DNA of 64,000 nucleotides from Zygnema cylindricum (Eukaryota > Streptophyta > Zygnematophyceae > Zygnematales > Zygnemataceae), in assembly GCA_037447655.1 (NCBI GenBank), contig JBBHKE010002713.1:62001-126000 (forward strand), given 5' to 3'. Shown here in pieces: positions 49,548-61,735 of this stretch. The notes under the pieces were generated by a model. It was not told the DNA's origin and searched no databases. It saw only the letters and a program-made list of their open reading frames with translations. The position numbers and the translations under genes are program-made. Numbering within the stretch: position 1 is the stretch's first letter; each line of letters opens with the position of its first letter.

Positions 49548-50400
49548 GGAGTAAGGGCGTGTTCCCATGTGTTCAAGTAAGGGTTTTTTTCCGTCGTTTT
49601 CACAAAAAATGGGACTTCCAACGATAAAATATTACACCGTACGAAAATGGCCAAAAACACAAGTACATTTTGCGTCATCTTGGAACTTAGAAGGTACGGC
49701 AATTTTACGTTATTATCATCGCGACCCACTTCCAGCTCATCTTCACACTTGTAATGGAATCAAACACGATCTGATTCTAACCAAAATAACACCCTATCGA
49801 CGAATAGAAAGCAGTTATTGCACGCGTGAAACGTCTTCGAAAATTTTTGAACGAGGAGAGTACACGCTATTTTTTTATATGCTCGTCACTGGGTATCGAG
49901 GACCGTTTGTCGATATTCGATATATATCGAATTTCAGGTACCCGATAATCGATATCTCGTTTCGATATATCGAATTTCAAATTATCGCAATATATCGCCG
50001 ATATATTTCCGAAATATCGAAGCTCAAAAAAAAAAAAAAAAATCCCACAGGTTTTCAAAGTCTCGTGACTTAGGACAAAGTGACTGTAAAATCTTTGCCG
50101 GAAAGAAATACGGTTTTTTCGTGAAAGTCAGCAGAGTGAAGGAGATCTCTGAGGTACATTGACGAGGTACACTTGGGAAGTACACATACGTCATACGCAA
50201 GTACGATTTTCCAGACGAAAAAGGTCGGTTTCCAAATATTCGATGATTTTTGAGATTTGGTAGTCAGCTTTCGTGGAACCACTCATATCAGAACACGTAT
50301 GTAAAACTTTTTGACAAAAGATACGCGATGTACCCGAGGCCTCTGTAATACATAAATTTTGCTGTCCGTACTATTACAAAGACCTCCTCGTGTAACCATA
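49548..50400. repeat. GGGT...ACCC-related repeat region
   Basis: Starts TAAGGGCGTGTTCCCATGTG and ends GTAACCATACCCC. The first 200 bp resemble the inverted 51040-51250 part of the next element; 49885-50000 is a cluster of ATCGATAT strings. A 168-codon ORF (49567-50073) crosses the repeat boundary and is not credible. Confidence 0.5.
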
Positions 50401-50475
50401 CCCCAAATTATTAATCATTACAATTTCAGAATTAGTACTTTTTTGTCGGTTACGTTTTGCGGCGTCTACCTTTAA

Positions 50476-51250
50476 GGGTATGTCCCCATGTACTTGTAAC
50501 TTAGCGATCTTACTTTGTATTTTAGCGCGGATCCGCCGGACCCGGTTTTCAGGTGTCCCTATGTCTGTAAGGACGAATCGTAACTTACGCTTGTAACGAT
50601 TGTATACGTCGACAATACTTGTGACGGTTGTCAGCGTCTACAATCTGTGGTCGCACGATATTTTTTGGAACTGTTTTGTGACGTCGCATGTCTTACCGTG
50701 ACATTGTAGACGTAGCGCATTCCAACCTGGCAGTTTCACGGTTGAAGAGCGCTTTGCCCTTTGCGCCGCATGTCCGCTCGAGGTGAAATGGCATCGGAAT
50801 TTGAAGACCCCTGCAAATAAAAAATCCGTATTGGACGAAAACGGACAAAATCAAACAAACTGTGTACTTCTTTTCGTCTTATTATAAAGCAAACGGACAG
50901 AACATAGCGAACTACGTACTTTTCTTTGTCCTTGGAAATCGAATGAAATTTTTCGAAATTTAACGCACGTGCGAAAAAATGTTCCTATTTGTCAATCGAA
51001 AAAACCTAATTTTAAATCACATCGCGCATGTGTTTTAAACAAAGGTTTGAAGATGACTTTTTTGTCGTAGAAGTGGGTCGAAAAAGCACAAGACGACAAA
51101 TTTTCGTACATCCTAAGTTCAAGGATGACGCAAATTGTACTCTACAAATTTGCGATTCCTTCGTACGGTTTCAACTTAGGCAGTACGGCGCTAATTTTTA
51201 CGGCAAAAGGACAAAAAATAACCCTTACTTATGCACGTGGGGACACACCC
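50476..51250 (+). mobile_element. GGGT...ACCC TIR element, copy at 50 kb
   Basis: 775 bp, left end GGGTATGTCCCCATGTA after TAA, right end ACGTGGGGACACACCC before TTA. Inverted relative of 57145-57929 (shared GACCCGGTTTTC, TTGTAGACGT and TTTTCGTACATCCTAAG regions). Confidence 0.78.
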
Positions 51251-51428
51251 TTACAACTTCCAATAATTTTATGAGTTTTTTTTTATTTTTTACCAAGTAT
51301 TTTGGTAGACAACAGCTGGATTCTTAGGTGACAGAATTGGCTAAAAGAGAGTTGTTTGGATGTTTCCACGGTTCCAAGTGGACCTGCAAAAGGACAAGTG
51401 TAAACGGAAATGGGCAGGTGAAAATATC

Positions 51429-51735
51429 ATAGTTCAAAAGTAGCTGAAAGTAGGCCCATACAATATGCCTATTGTATGCAAAACATACAATATGACCTTA
51501 AGACCCATATTGTATTCGAACCTATTCAGACCAATTAAAACATTCGGACCAAAAATTGGACCAATTAAAACATTCGAACCAAATATTTTTATTTACACCG
51601 TCAAGTTTTGGACAATCGTACAGTCTCTGATCAAAGTAGCGATCAAAAAATATCACATGAAAAGCCCATAACACAACTTACTATAAAGGCGCCGACCAAA
51701 GGCCCTACCATAAAAACGCCTACTTTTGAACTATG
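51429..51735 (-). mobile_element. hAT-type MITE 'CATAGTTC', copy 2
   Basis: 307 bp, inverted relative to copy 1, flanked by GAAAATAT and GAAAACAT; the empty site GAAAATATTGATG is present at about 48506. Confidence 0.88.
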
Positions 51736-52209
51736 GAAAACATTGATGTAAGGTTTGAAAAACGACAAAGAGCGTGCTGTACGGCGGATGCATGAGACGA
51801 TTTACAAGTCCAATAGATTCACCCCCTTGGACTCAAAAATAATTGAGTTATTGACTTCGATGGCAACAATACGAAAATAAATGAATACGTCTTGTTTACG
51901 GAAGGCTGCAAAACAAAAATAAAATTGATGAATCTTCATAATTTGTCAAGATGTAGTCGTTTGATCACAAAATCTTAAATGTACGAAATATTTATCAAAG
52001 ATACGCAAGATTTTGCAAATCAGACTGATCGTGACGTTTTGTTAACACTTAACAGTTAACACACACGGATACATGGATCAACGTGTCAACAACAAGTATC
52101 CTACATGAGTACCAATTGGCACCTAGAGTTGTCGTTTGTGCTCCTTTGTCGTCCGGGGTCACCGAATTGTAAATGATTCCAATATTGTGGTACATATATT
52201 GTGGTAACG

Positions 52210-52513
52210 CATAGTTCAAAAGTAGGCGTTTTTATGATAGACCTTTGTCAGCGCCTTTATCATAAGTTGTGTTATGGGCTTTTCATGTGATATTCTTAGA
52301 TCGCTACTTTGATCAGCGACCGTCACATCGTCTGAATCTGACAGTGTAAAAAATTTTTTTTAGTCCTAATGTTTTAATTGGTCCAATTTTTGGTCCAAAT
52401 GTTTTAATTGGTCCGAATAGGTCCGAATACAATATGGGTCTTAAGGTCATATTGTATGTTTTGAATACAATAGGCATATTGTATGGGCCTACTTTCACCT
52501 ATTTTGAACTTTG
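52210..52513 (+). mobile_element. hAT-type MITE 'CATAGTTC', copy 3
   Basis: 304 bp, same orientation as copy 1, right end mutated (GAACTTTG). Flanking duplication is degenerate. Confidence 0.82.
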
Positions 52514-52900
52514 TGTTAAAACACTCCGTAGACATAAAAAGTCGTAGCGAAAACCGTTGAGTGAGACAATCTGCTTCGGCTCATTGTGTCAAATTAACAA
52601 TTACGATTGTTTTGAGGGAAGCTAACCGGCCGAGCGATGCTTTGCGCCTTCGATAGTTTACTAGCTGCCCGTTGCTTCGGGCATACTTATAAAATGAAGT
52701 CACGGTCCAACCTTTGGCTGTTAAGTTTTGAAATATCTACTATTTTTCCATGTCGACGCAATCGATGATGACTCGCCTTCTTTTTGGGATTATCAGCTGT
52801 CGTAGTCGCTACGTATTTTTCCGAATTTTATCATTGCATCACCAATTTTCGACTAGGTTGATCGAACATTCACCAAAGATGGACCAAAAGCGTCGAGTGA

Positions 52901-55140
52901 GAATATGGCCAATGTGACAAGTATTGTAGGTGATACAGGGTGAACATTACCTAACCGAGCGTTTTTAGGAGTGAAGGTCGCGTGTGACATGGTCAACGTC
53001 GCCTTTCACTCCTTTCACTCCAATTTCGCTTTACGACGCCTTGCGCCGCGCTGCGCGTCGCAAGTATAAATATGTGTAGGGTTTTTTTCTCATTCTTGTT
53101 TTATTTATATAAAAAAAACACAACCAATAACCATATGACCCTACAAATCTACGGTACCTGGGCGGTATTTTGCGAAGTGTGAAAGGCACGGGGCATTTCG
53201 CGGTGTGAAAGAGGGTTTCACACCTTTCACACCACGGGCGAGAAAACTAACGAACCTTACCTGTACGGAAACGTCGAGCATGTTGTACCAAATGTCGGCC
53301 ACAACGTGTCACCTCGAATAGCCACAAAAAACGACAAATATCGTAAAAAGTAAAAAATACGTTCGATATAAATTTTATTGTTTACCCTCCCAAGGACAAA
53401 AAGTAACGAAAAACCATTGCACGATTCACACTATTAATGGATGACCGATGAGATGAGGAAATGAATGTCTTTTTTTCTTGTTTGGACGGGTGTCGCCCTT
53501 GATGTCACCTTACGTCAACAAAAACGTCGCGATGTGATTCATGTTACCGTACGATTAGTCGCTGATGACTCAAATCCGTCCGTAACAAACCATCATTTTT
53601 CAACCGTACAACAATATATAATTTTCACCGGTGATGCTTTAAGGTTTTTTGAAGTGATACGATATCGCTTTCGAAGGAAAAAAAAAGGCAGCGCCAGGTG
53701 ACAAACAGACGTTTCAGATGGGAGTCAGATAGGAGATGGGCGTCGTTAGGAGGTGGGCGAGGAAAGTCCGAATAGGTAAGAAGTGGGGAGGACGTTTCGT
53801 CAAAGTTCCAAAGAAGTTTTAAGTTTACATTTTTTTATGTTCTATTTTTTTATGGTTTCGATTGGATATTTGTTTATGGATTAGCATTTTAAAAAAAATC
53901 GTTACAATACGGACCATTCATTCGGGATAGGACTTCATGTTTTTTCAAAGTTGCATTTTTGCATTCCGAAATGGTTTTTCGGAAAAAAATATGATTTACC
54001 ACAGTTGTCAAGTTATGACGCACTTGACCATATGTTTTGTCTGTCGTTACGCTCCAAATCATATTTTTTGTCCGTCGCTACGCTCTAAAAAGGTTGACGG
54101 TTGAGCGGTCGACCTATTTGGCGCCTCTGTTTTTGTTTTTTGACGGCTTGAATGGTAAGGGATTATTCGTTTCCTCATCTTATTCGTCATCCATTTCTAG
54201 TGTGAATTGTACAATGTGTGATCTTTTTGGTGCTTCATTATATTTAATCAATAATGGTGGATGGTTTTGGCCCTACACTGTTAAAAAAACCCTTCATTGC
54301 TCCCTCCAAAAGAGTGCGATATGTGCCCATTAGAAATCTACCTCTCTTCAATGTAGAGAATGCTCATTATAAGTATTGATTGTCGAGTAGTTCCTCCAGT
54401 TTCGCAACCATGGATTGGTTGTAAAATGGTGCGCATTTCAACTTTAAATAATATTCCAAATATCGGCCTTTACTTAAGACCATTCTCATCGATAGTTATT
54501 GGAGCTCGGCGTTACTGTTTTGTTTTGGTCCCTTTTCCTAATCAGTTTGGGGCAACACTTTGTTGTACCATCAAGCCTTTCTTAGCGAGCCTTTAGATTA
54601 CGGACTACCACATTCCCATGTGTCGTAAAAAAATGAACTGCTTGAATAGGTTCCGCTCAAATATTGCATGTAGTATAAAGGGCACTAGGAATTTTGCTCG
54701 TAATTTCGCCTCGAGTCACATTCGCTATAAAATTTTGAAATCCTCCTATACTTGAAGTTTTCAACTTTTAGTCTGTGGCCTTTTATGGTGATTGACAATT
54801 TGCAAACACAAAACCTAACCGAATTTGCAGAGAGGTCCTTTCGAAAAGTTAGAAGCCCCTCCTGGTACGAATAATAACTATTTTTATCGCTTTTCTTATC
54901 TAGTTAAAAGTTTGCAATTCAAGATTCTTGTAGGTCCTACACTATTATATATTATTTTTATTGATACGCTATACATCGATTTTGGGGATCCATTCGGGTA
55001 CCACCGATTGAAAAACGGTATTGGGAGCTTATGGAGGACACCTTGGCTACATGGGAAGAAAAAAAGACGTACATATTCTTTATGAAATTCATATATAGGA
55101 TATGACACTTTTTTTGGTCTACCGATAAATGGTACATTGG
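52901..55140. other. Unassigned region with short ORFs
   Basis: 52970-53260 has clustered GTGTGAAAG and CTTTCACAC palindromes around a GC-rich core. 53400-55090 is less repetitive and has ORFs of 78-98 codons on the plus strand, but none shows a motif or clear splicing pattern. I assign no gene. Confidence 0.4.
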
Positions 55141-55156
55141 CACAATATATAGGATT

Positions 55157-55400
55157 GGTGTTACCGCGGTAAAAAATCGACGATATCAGTTTTTTATCGC
55201 GATAACACCAGTCGGATAACTATCGGGGATAAATTGTACGGTTCTAATTCTGCAATTATACGTTTTATTCCACGTATGGAAAAAAATGTCATACGTGGCA
55301 TGCAATGAGATATATAGTGAAAAGTATCGCACAACATATTATAAAGTAATACTATATAGCGTACTAATTTATTTTCCACTTATCGCCGATAAAGAATTTG
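55157..55400 (-). repeat. Dispersed repeat, copy 2 (inverted copy of 1343-1602)
   Basis: Reverse complement of 1343-1602, containing TTATCGCGATAACACCAG and CCACTTATCGCCGATAA. Confidence 0.65.
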
Positions 55401-55867
55401 ATGGACTTGGAGCGATATATTGAGACCCCTCACCATTCGATAACCGATAGCTATCGGTATCAATTTTATTGCGATATTTTTTGACCTGATACACAACAGT
55501 GGACTATTAACGCTTAAGTGCAATTTGATAAGTTTTTTATTTTACAACAAAAAAATGATTTTTGTAGTATTTTGTTATCTTATTTTTCCACGATATTTTA
55601 TGGGAATTGCTTATCGCAGAGACAATATTTCTTGTGATTAGTTGTCAAAAGCGTACATCCGAAGTACACTTCGTACAAGCTCATTGCCAAGTTAGGTTTC
55701 ACGGTCAATCATCAACAACTTGATGTGCCAATTGTGGCTACGCGGTTAAAAAAATTTGGCACTGACGTCGACCTTCATAAAAAAAAACATTGACACGGTC
55801 GGCGAAGGTTAACTGTAACAAAACTGCGGCAGCCACGTATAAATTTAATTGCATGCCGTAGGTAAAG

Positions 55868-56137
55868 TAGAACGCCAATCGCTATTAGCATTATGCGGCT
55901 ACTAAACATAATGATTTGTACTTTTTCACTTAAAAAGGTATGATTTTGTACGAGCTGACTTTGACCGTACACCACACTATTTAAAATATGACGTACTTCC
56001 GTTTTGTACGGTACTTGGAAAATAACCCTAAATAGCGTAACGAAAAAAATAGAATAAGCTACGCTATTGGAGAATAATAATAAAAAAAAGAGGGACGAAA
56101 TGAGCGTACACTACGCTAATAGCGATTGGCGGTGGAG
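55868..56137 (+). mobile_element. TA-target MITE, family F6, nested in X1 left arm
   Basis: About 270 bp from CGCCAATCGCTATTAG to CTAATAGCGATTGGCG, interrupting the X1 arm; the outermost bases are mutated. Confidence 0.72.
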
Positions 56138-56210
56138 TTTATCACTTCACGTCTCTGCGAGCACACACCAACATTTGACTTACGATATGTCTCTATGTGC
56201 ATAAGTGTAA

Positions 56211-57144
56211 CAGTAACAGTGGATCGAACTTGTTCTTAAATGAGTATTTAAGTGTTAATAAAACAAAGTTTTGAATTTGATAGACGTCCGCGAAAGAATC
56301 GCACGATTTAGGGTTGTATTTTATAAGATATAGTGACTGGTGTATTTAGGCGACAGCGCGAGGTCAAAATAACGATTGGGTGTTCATTGACTACGAGTTA
56401 AGGGTCAAACAAGCCGCGGAATTTAAGGCGTACATTTATAAAGTACCAAACGAAATCAATATTTTGTTTGGTACGCGCGATGGTTAGTTTCGTACAATTT
56501 TTAGTACAAAACGTCACTTTCACTTTATGGAATTTTGTAGGAAGTTTCCCGTGCGAAATTTGCGTCGCACGTTCGTGTGAAGTCGCGTTTCGTTTGCTGC
56601 GCAATTTTGCACGTAAACGTTACGTAGTGAAACATAGCGTTTGTTTGGTTAGAAATGCTACGTAGTTAGTAAGAGATTTCGCACATTTTTGCATTGGTAC
56701 TAAGTCCTTGCTAGTCAATGATTGACCCAGGTAAAACATGTTTAAGGGAGCGTTGACTCTAGTCTGGCAAGTCCAGTGCGATGATGGATAAATAGTGAAG
56801 TGTAAGAGGAGAGTAAACATCTTTTCCTTCGAGAAAAGTTTGTGGAAGTTTTGACTGATCTTGGTCCTGAACGATTAAAACCAAATCGGAGAAGTGGCAT
56901 TTTGGCATTGAAATCTCTTACTAACTAAGTAGTGTTTTAGTAGTTAAAAGATATAATTATTTAAGAGTTGAGAGTAGAGTAAAACACTTTAAAATAAGGG
57001 TTGAGCCACGGGGGTATTTGACAAAGCTAATGTTATGTGGACAAAAGCTTCTTCTAATTTAAAGTTTATCATTATGTGAGTGCTTTCCAATGTGGATGTG
57101 TATTTTCCAATGTGTGGAATGTGTGGTTGAAATGTTTGTAGTAA
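56211..57144. other. X1 core, unassigned
   Basis: About 930 bp of X1 between the left arm and the first GGGT element. Contains a GTACGAAACTAACCATCG-type segment and short ORFs (under 70 codons) on both strands. No recognisable domain. Confidence 0.4.
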
Positions 57145-57929
57145 TGGGACTTTATGAGTGGTAGGAGATCCTATTTCAATAAGTAATGGTTGTTTTTTTG
57201 TCGTTTTTTTTTTAAACTTGGCGCCGTTATGCGAAAGTTGCAACCTTACGAAGGAATCGCAAATTTGTAGAGTACAATTTGCTTCATCCTCCAACTTAGG
57301 ATGTACGAAAATTTGTCGTCTTGTGTTTTTCGACTCACTTCCACGGCAAAAAACATCAGCTTCAAACTTATGATTAAAACACATGCCTGATGTGTTTTAA
57401 AACTAGGTTTTTTCGATAAACAAATAGGAAGATATATTCGCACGTGCCGTAGTTTTCAAAAAAAATAATACGATTTCCAAGGACAAAGAAAAGTACATAA
57501 TTTGCTATTTTTTGTCCGTTTGGGTTCAATACAACGAAGAGATGTACACAATTTGTTTCGTTTTGTCCGTTTTCGTTCAGTACGGATTTATTTTTTGCAA
57601 GGTTCTCGAAATTCCGATTCCAACTCACGTCGACCAAAAGGTGACGCGAAGGCAAAGCGCATCTTCTTCAACCGTGAAACTGCAGAGTCTAGAATGTGGT
57701 ACGTCTACAATGTCACGGTAAGACATGCGACGTCACAAGCAGTTCCAAAAACAAAAGTGCGACAACACAGATTGTAGACATTGACAGGTATTGTCGACGT
57801 ATACAATCATCACAAACTTAAGTTACGGTTACGTTCTTACACATAGGGACACTTGAAAACCGGGTCAGGCGGAACCACGCTAAAATACAAAGTAAGTTCG
57901 CTAAGTTACGAGTACATGGGGACATACCC
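57145..57929 (-). mobile_element. GGGT...ACCC element nested in X1, first copy
   Basis: Ends ACATGGGGACATACCC followed by TTA; reverse-complement match to 50476-51250. The other end is degenerate near 57145. Confidence 0.7.
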
Positions 57930-57932
57930 TTA

Positions 57933-58223
57933 GTCGCAAAAATGAAATCTACTAGCGAATTGTTAAAATGAACTTGGACACAAATTAAAGGACGAGGTAC
58001 AACATGTACAAACTCGCACGAAACGAAATAAACTTCGTACAAAATATAAAAAGACGATGCGTCATTTTAGTTTCATAGATATTTATACGCGGGTACGTTT
58101 TTTTTTATTTTGTACCAAGTTTATTTCGTTTCGTGCGAGTTTGTACATGTTGTAACGTCGTCCTTTAATTTGTGTCAAAGTTCAGTGTAACAGTTCGCGA
58201 TTATATTTTTTTTTTGCAGCTAA
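57933..58223. repeat. Foldback core of X1
   Basis: Arms of about 100 bp (ACAAACTCGCACGAAACGAA and its inverse TTCGTTTCGTGCGAGTTTGT) around a 50-bp loop. It resembles the inner arms of X2 (60045-60240) and is hemmed in by GGGT elements on both sides. Confidence 0.75.
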
Positions 58224-59170
58224 GGGTACGTCCCCATGTAATCGATACTTTGATAAAGTAATTTGGACTATAGTGAAGATTCGCCTTACTACTTTGAAGA
58301 GCGTCCCAATGTGCAAAAATGAAATCGGAACTTTGACATGTGACGATCGTAGACGTTGGTGCAACTTGGGACGATTGAAGGCGACTACGAAACTTTCGAC
58401 GATTACTGACGCCAACAAAAACAACGACAGTTGTAGACGCCTATATTTTTGTGAAATTGCACATGTTAAGGGTTTGGTGACATTGTGACGTCACGCTCAC
58501 TTGTGACAACGTCGACATCACGGATTCAAGAACTTTCCGCCATGGTTTCCCGATTTCATTTTTCTGCTTTTCTTACAAGATTGCCATTAAATAAATACCT
58601 AAAATACTTCAAAAAATATTTTTTTTAAAGATCTTTCATTTTATACCAATATTGTCGTGTCTCATTCTAAAAAGTGTGAGATAAAAGCGATAGTGTGAGA
58701 GGGAGAGAGGAAAGGCGACGACGACGAAAAATTATGCAAAGGACCCATGAATGCAAGTGGAAGTCTGAGACCCTTGCAATTTTTTTTCCATGCATACTGC
58801 GTGACGGGTATAGAGAAAACTAGCTAGGACTCTCCCTCGTCCAAAAATTTCACAAGTCGTGTGGCACGTGCGTGGTTCGCTTTTCATTCGCTGTTTGGGC
58901 GGTACTTCAACTAAAATCACCCCCTCGAGGTGATTTTGAATGAAGTTTTTTTTTGGGTTGGATTCTCTTGCCCGGGGATCGAAAAAGGGAAATCGCCAAA
59001 ATGCGTTCACAAAACGACAAACACGCCGTACATCCAAAGTATAAATTGACATTCACTTTACCTTGGTAAAAATGATTTTCTCGTACGGCTAAAGTTTTTT
59101 TCAAAGTTCCTTAAATTTTAGGGCAAAAAGGGAGAGAAAAGTATGTACTTTAATACATGGGGACGTACCC
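58224..59170 (+). mobile_element. GGGT...ACCC element nested in X1, second copy, TAA duplication
   Basis: 947 bp from GGGTACGTCCCCATGTA to TACATGGGGACGTACCC, flanked by TAA on both sides (58221-58223, 59171-59173). An internal palindrome TCACCCCCTCGAGGTGA lies near 58917. Confidence 0.85.
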
Positions 59171-59462
59171 TAAGTCAAATGTCAGTGTGTGCTCTCACGG
59201 ACGTGAAATGATAAACTACTGTACCTGCACGCAGCCATTTTATTTATATGTGGCTGCCGCAGTTTTGTTACAGTAAACCTGCGCCGGACGTGAGAATTGT
59301 TTATTTTTTTATGACGGTCGACGTTCGGAAGCGCGACACTATTTTAACCGCCAGTATAATATTCCGCCAGTCAAAGTTTGTTCGACGGATTGACCGTCAA
59401 ATCTGAACTTAAAGGTACGTAACTTGTACGAAACTGTATTTCAAATGTATAGTTATTGACAA

Positions 59463-59666
59463 CTACACCGCGAATCGTTATTAGCGTTATGAACTCTATA
59501 TCGGCGCCCCAAAATTTTGACATCAATACCTTTAATAGAAAAAAATACACTACTTAAGGACGTGGACCATAATCTGCCACGTCTTCCGGTACTAAATTAG
59601 AATAAATGACGCTATTTTTTTCTTTACACTTATAATTTCTCAACGCTAATAACGATTTGCGGTGTA
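59463..59666 (+). mobile_element. TA-target MITE, family F5, copy 2, nested in X1 right arm
   Basis: 204 bp between CTACACCGCGAATCG and CGATTTGCGGTGTA. Confidence 0.8.
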
Positions 59667-60274
59667 CATGCGCGCAGCAAAAATTGTCTCTGCGATTAGC
59701 AATTCCCTATTTTATATTGGGAATTGATCATGACAGTGACTGTTTTGGTTGCGCACAGTCACTTACGTCATTTTGTCAAAAAATGTACGTTTGAAGTACA
59801 TTTCGGTACAAATAAAGTACCGTTGAGTATAAATTTGACGGTCAATCGGTTGAACATCTTTGACTTTCATAACATTGTTTCAACCGCTTAAAATTTTGCC
59901 GCGCTTGCGAACGTCGACCGTCATAATAAAAATAGCAATTCACACGGCCGGCGAGCGTTTACGGTACCAAAACTGCGGCGACCACATGTAAATAAAATAG
60001 TTGCAGACAGTCACTTTTTGTCGTTACATGAGCTCCACGGTGTGAGCACTTAGCCGCAAAATTGAAATTTAATCGTCTAAGCGTTACATTGAACTAGACG
60101 CAAAATGAAACGAAACGTAAATAGTGTGGCTCGATTTCGTCGCGCGTGATGACGCGCATTTTTTCATTTAATTTCAATTTATATTTTTACGCCGGTTCGT
60201 TTTATTATAGTCTACAAAGTTTATTTCGTTTCGTGCGTTCTAATATTTTCGTACAAGACTTATAGGATTTAAAC

Positions 60275-60581
60275 CATAGTTCAAAAGTAGGCGCTTTTAT
60301 GGTAGGCCTTTGGTCGGCGCCTTTAGCGTAAGTTGTGTTATGGGGCTTTCCATGTGATCTTCTTAGATCGCAACTTTTATCAACGACCGTTCGATTGTCC
60401 GAATCTGACGGTGTAAATATTTTTTTTTTGTCCGAATGTTTTAATTGGTCCAATTTTTGGTCCGAATGTTTTAATTGGTCCGAATAGGTCCGAATACAAT
60501 ATGGGTCTTAAGGTCATATTGTATGTTTTGCATACAGTAGGCATATTGTATGGGCCTACTTTAACCTACTTTTGAACTATG
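60275..60581 (+). mobile_element. hAT-type MITE 'CATAGTTC', copy 4, nested in X2
   Basis: 307 bp flanked by exact ATTTAAAC (60267-60274, 60582-60589). Confidence 0.9.
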
Positions 60582-60725
60582 ATTTAAACAATGTTGATTC
60601 GTAAATAGTGTGGCTCGATTTCGTCGCGCGTGACGACACGCATTATTTTTACGCCTTTTCGTTTTATAATAGTCACAAAGTTTATTTTCGATCCGGGCGT
60701 ATTCATATTTCCGTACAAAACTTAT

Positions 60726-60944
60726 AGTACACTGTGAATCCTTATTCGCGTAAAGGTTTCTTTAGCGTGTAGGAACAATTACCGTCATTTACGCTAATTG
60801 AGAATTTGGAAATTTTCAACGAAATCGTCTATTCTAATTAGGAATTAGGAATAGTTTTAAATAGTGTGGATAATTCTATTTGAGAATTAAAAAAAAAGGT
60901 GCCTTAAATTGCGTCCATTATGCCAATACCGATTCAAGGTGTAC
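60726..60944 (+). mobile_element. TA-target MITE, family F7, nested in X2
   Basis: About 219 bp between AGTACACTGTGAATCC and CGATTCAAGGTGTACT; ends diverged but inverted. Confidence 0.68.
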
Positions 60945-60998
60945 TTCAATTTAACGACGTTTCGTTTCATTTTTGGTCTAATTTCAATGTAACGCTTA

Positions 60999-61735
60999 GG
61001 GTGACGTTCCATCAGGCGAAAAGTGGCGTAGTTTACAGAAATCCGCGACTCTCCGTACCAAGTCGTACCGCCTATTTTGTTTTTATACGAAAAACTACAT
61101 TACAGAGAATCTTGCCGATACTCTCCGAAGGTCTTGGAGGTAAAACTAGCCGTCGGATGTTCATCTGTGAGGAGCTCGCTTCAACTTTTTTTGTAACTTT
61201 CAACCCACCCCGAGGAGGTGGGTTGGCAGATACAGAAAAAAAAAATCGTGACACGCTGGACGATTAAGCTTCGTGTCATGATGCAAAACCAACGAAAAAT
61301 CTCAATATTTGCACATGACACGCGGTTTCCAAAATACAACCGAAAATAAAAACGAAATTTCGTAACATTCCCCCGTCACGCTATTTTCGGTAATTTTTGT
61401 TCGTCACACTATTTCTCTCAAAGGACTTTCGTTATGTTCGAAAACTGAAACCCTAAAAAGTGAGCTGGCGTACAGACTGGCGTCTGCAAAATGTATAAAA
61501 GTTTTGTCGTATTATTACTTCGTACGCAGGTACATGGTACGCAAGTCAAGATTTGAAGTTAAGTTTGTCGGTGCTTAATATCTGAAAGATATTCAATATC
61601 GGATCGTAGCTTGCGTGGCGCCAATCAATTTAAAGCACGTGGCTTACAAACTCTACGTGATGGAACATCGACTCAATCGACCCGGTCTGTAGAGTTTGCC
61701 GTACAATTACAGAAACGTATGATGGAACTTCACCC
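60999..61735 (+). mobile_element. GGGT...ACCC element nested in X2, TTA duplication proved by empty site
   Basis: 737 bp from GGGTGACGTTCCATCAGGCG to GATGGAACTTCACCC, flanked by TTA. The left X2 arm keeps the uninterrupted sequence (GTAACGCTTAGACGATT on the inverted strand, single TTA), so the duplication is demonstrated within the window. A hairpin (CAACCCACCCCGAGGAGGTG) lies at about 61203. Confidence 0.9.

Larger units (their letters stand above)
51293..52900 (+). repeat. Segmental duplication, copy 2
   Basis: Same orientation as 48351-49265 with two CATAGTTC MITEs inserted (51429-51735, 52210-52513). Non-coding; no gene seen in either copy. Confidence 0.88.
55602..59707 (+). mobile_element. 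Long-TIR element X1 with exact 8-bp target duplication
   Basis: 4106 bp from GGGAATTG to CAATTCCC, flanked by TATTTTAT at 55594-55601 and 59708-59715. Arms of several hundred bp are inverted relatives, each interrupted by a TA-MITE (55868-56137; 59463-59666). The core carries two GGGT...ACCC elements. No transposase recognised, so non-autonomous. The 8-bp duplication fits hAT; long arms would also suit a Mutator-like element. Confidence 0.85.

Noticed and set aside
49567-50073. 168-codon ORF
   Set aside because: It crosses a repeat boundary, shares its first third with other GGGT-family copies and lacks any recognisable motif.
54037-55085. Three successive plus-strand ORFs of 78-98 codons
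   Set aside because: I considered a decayed transposase or split gene, but found no catalytic motif, splice-consistent joins or homologue.
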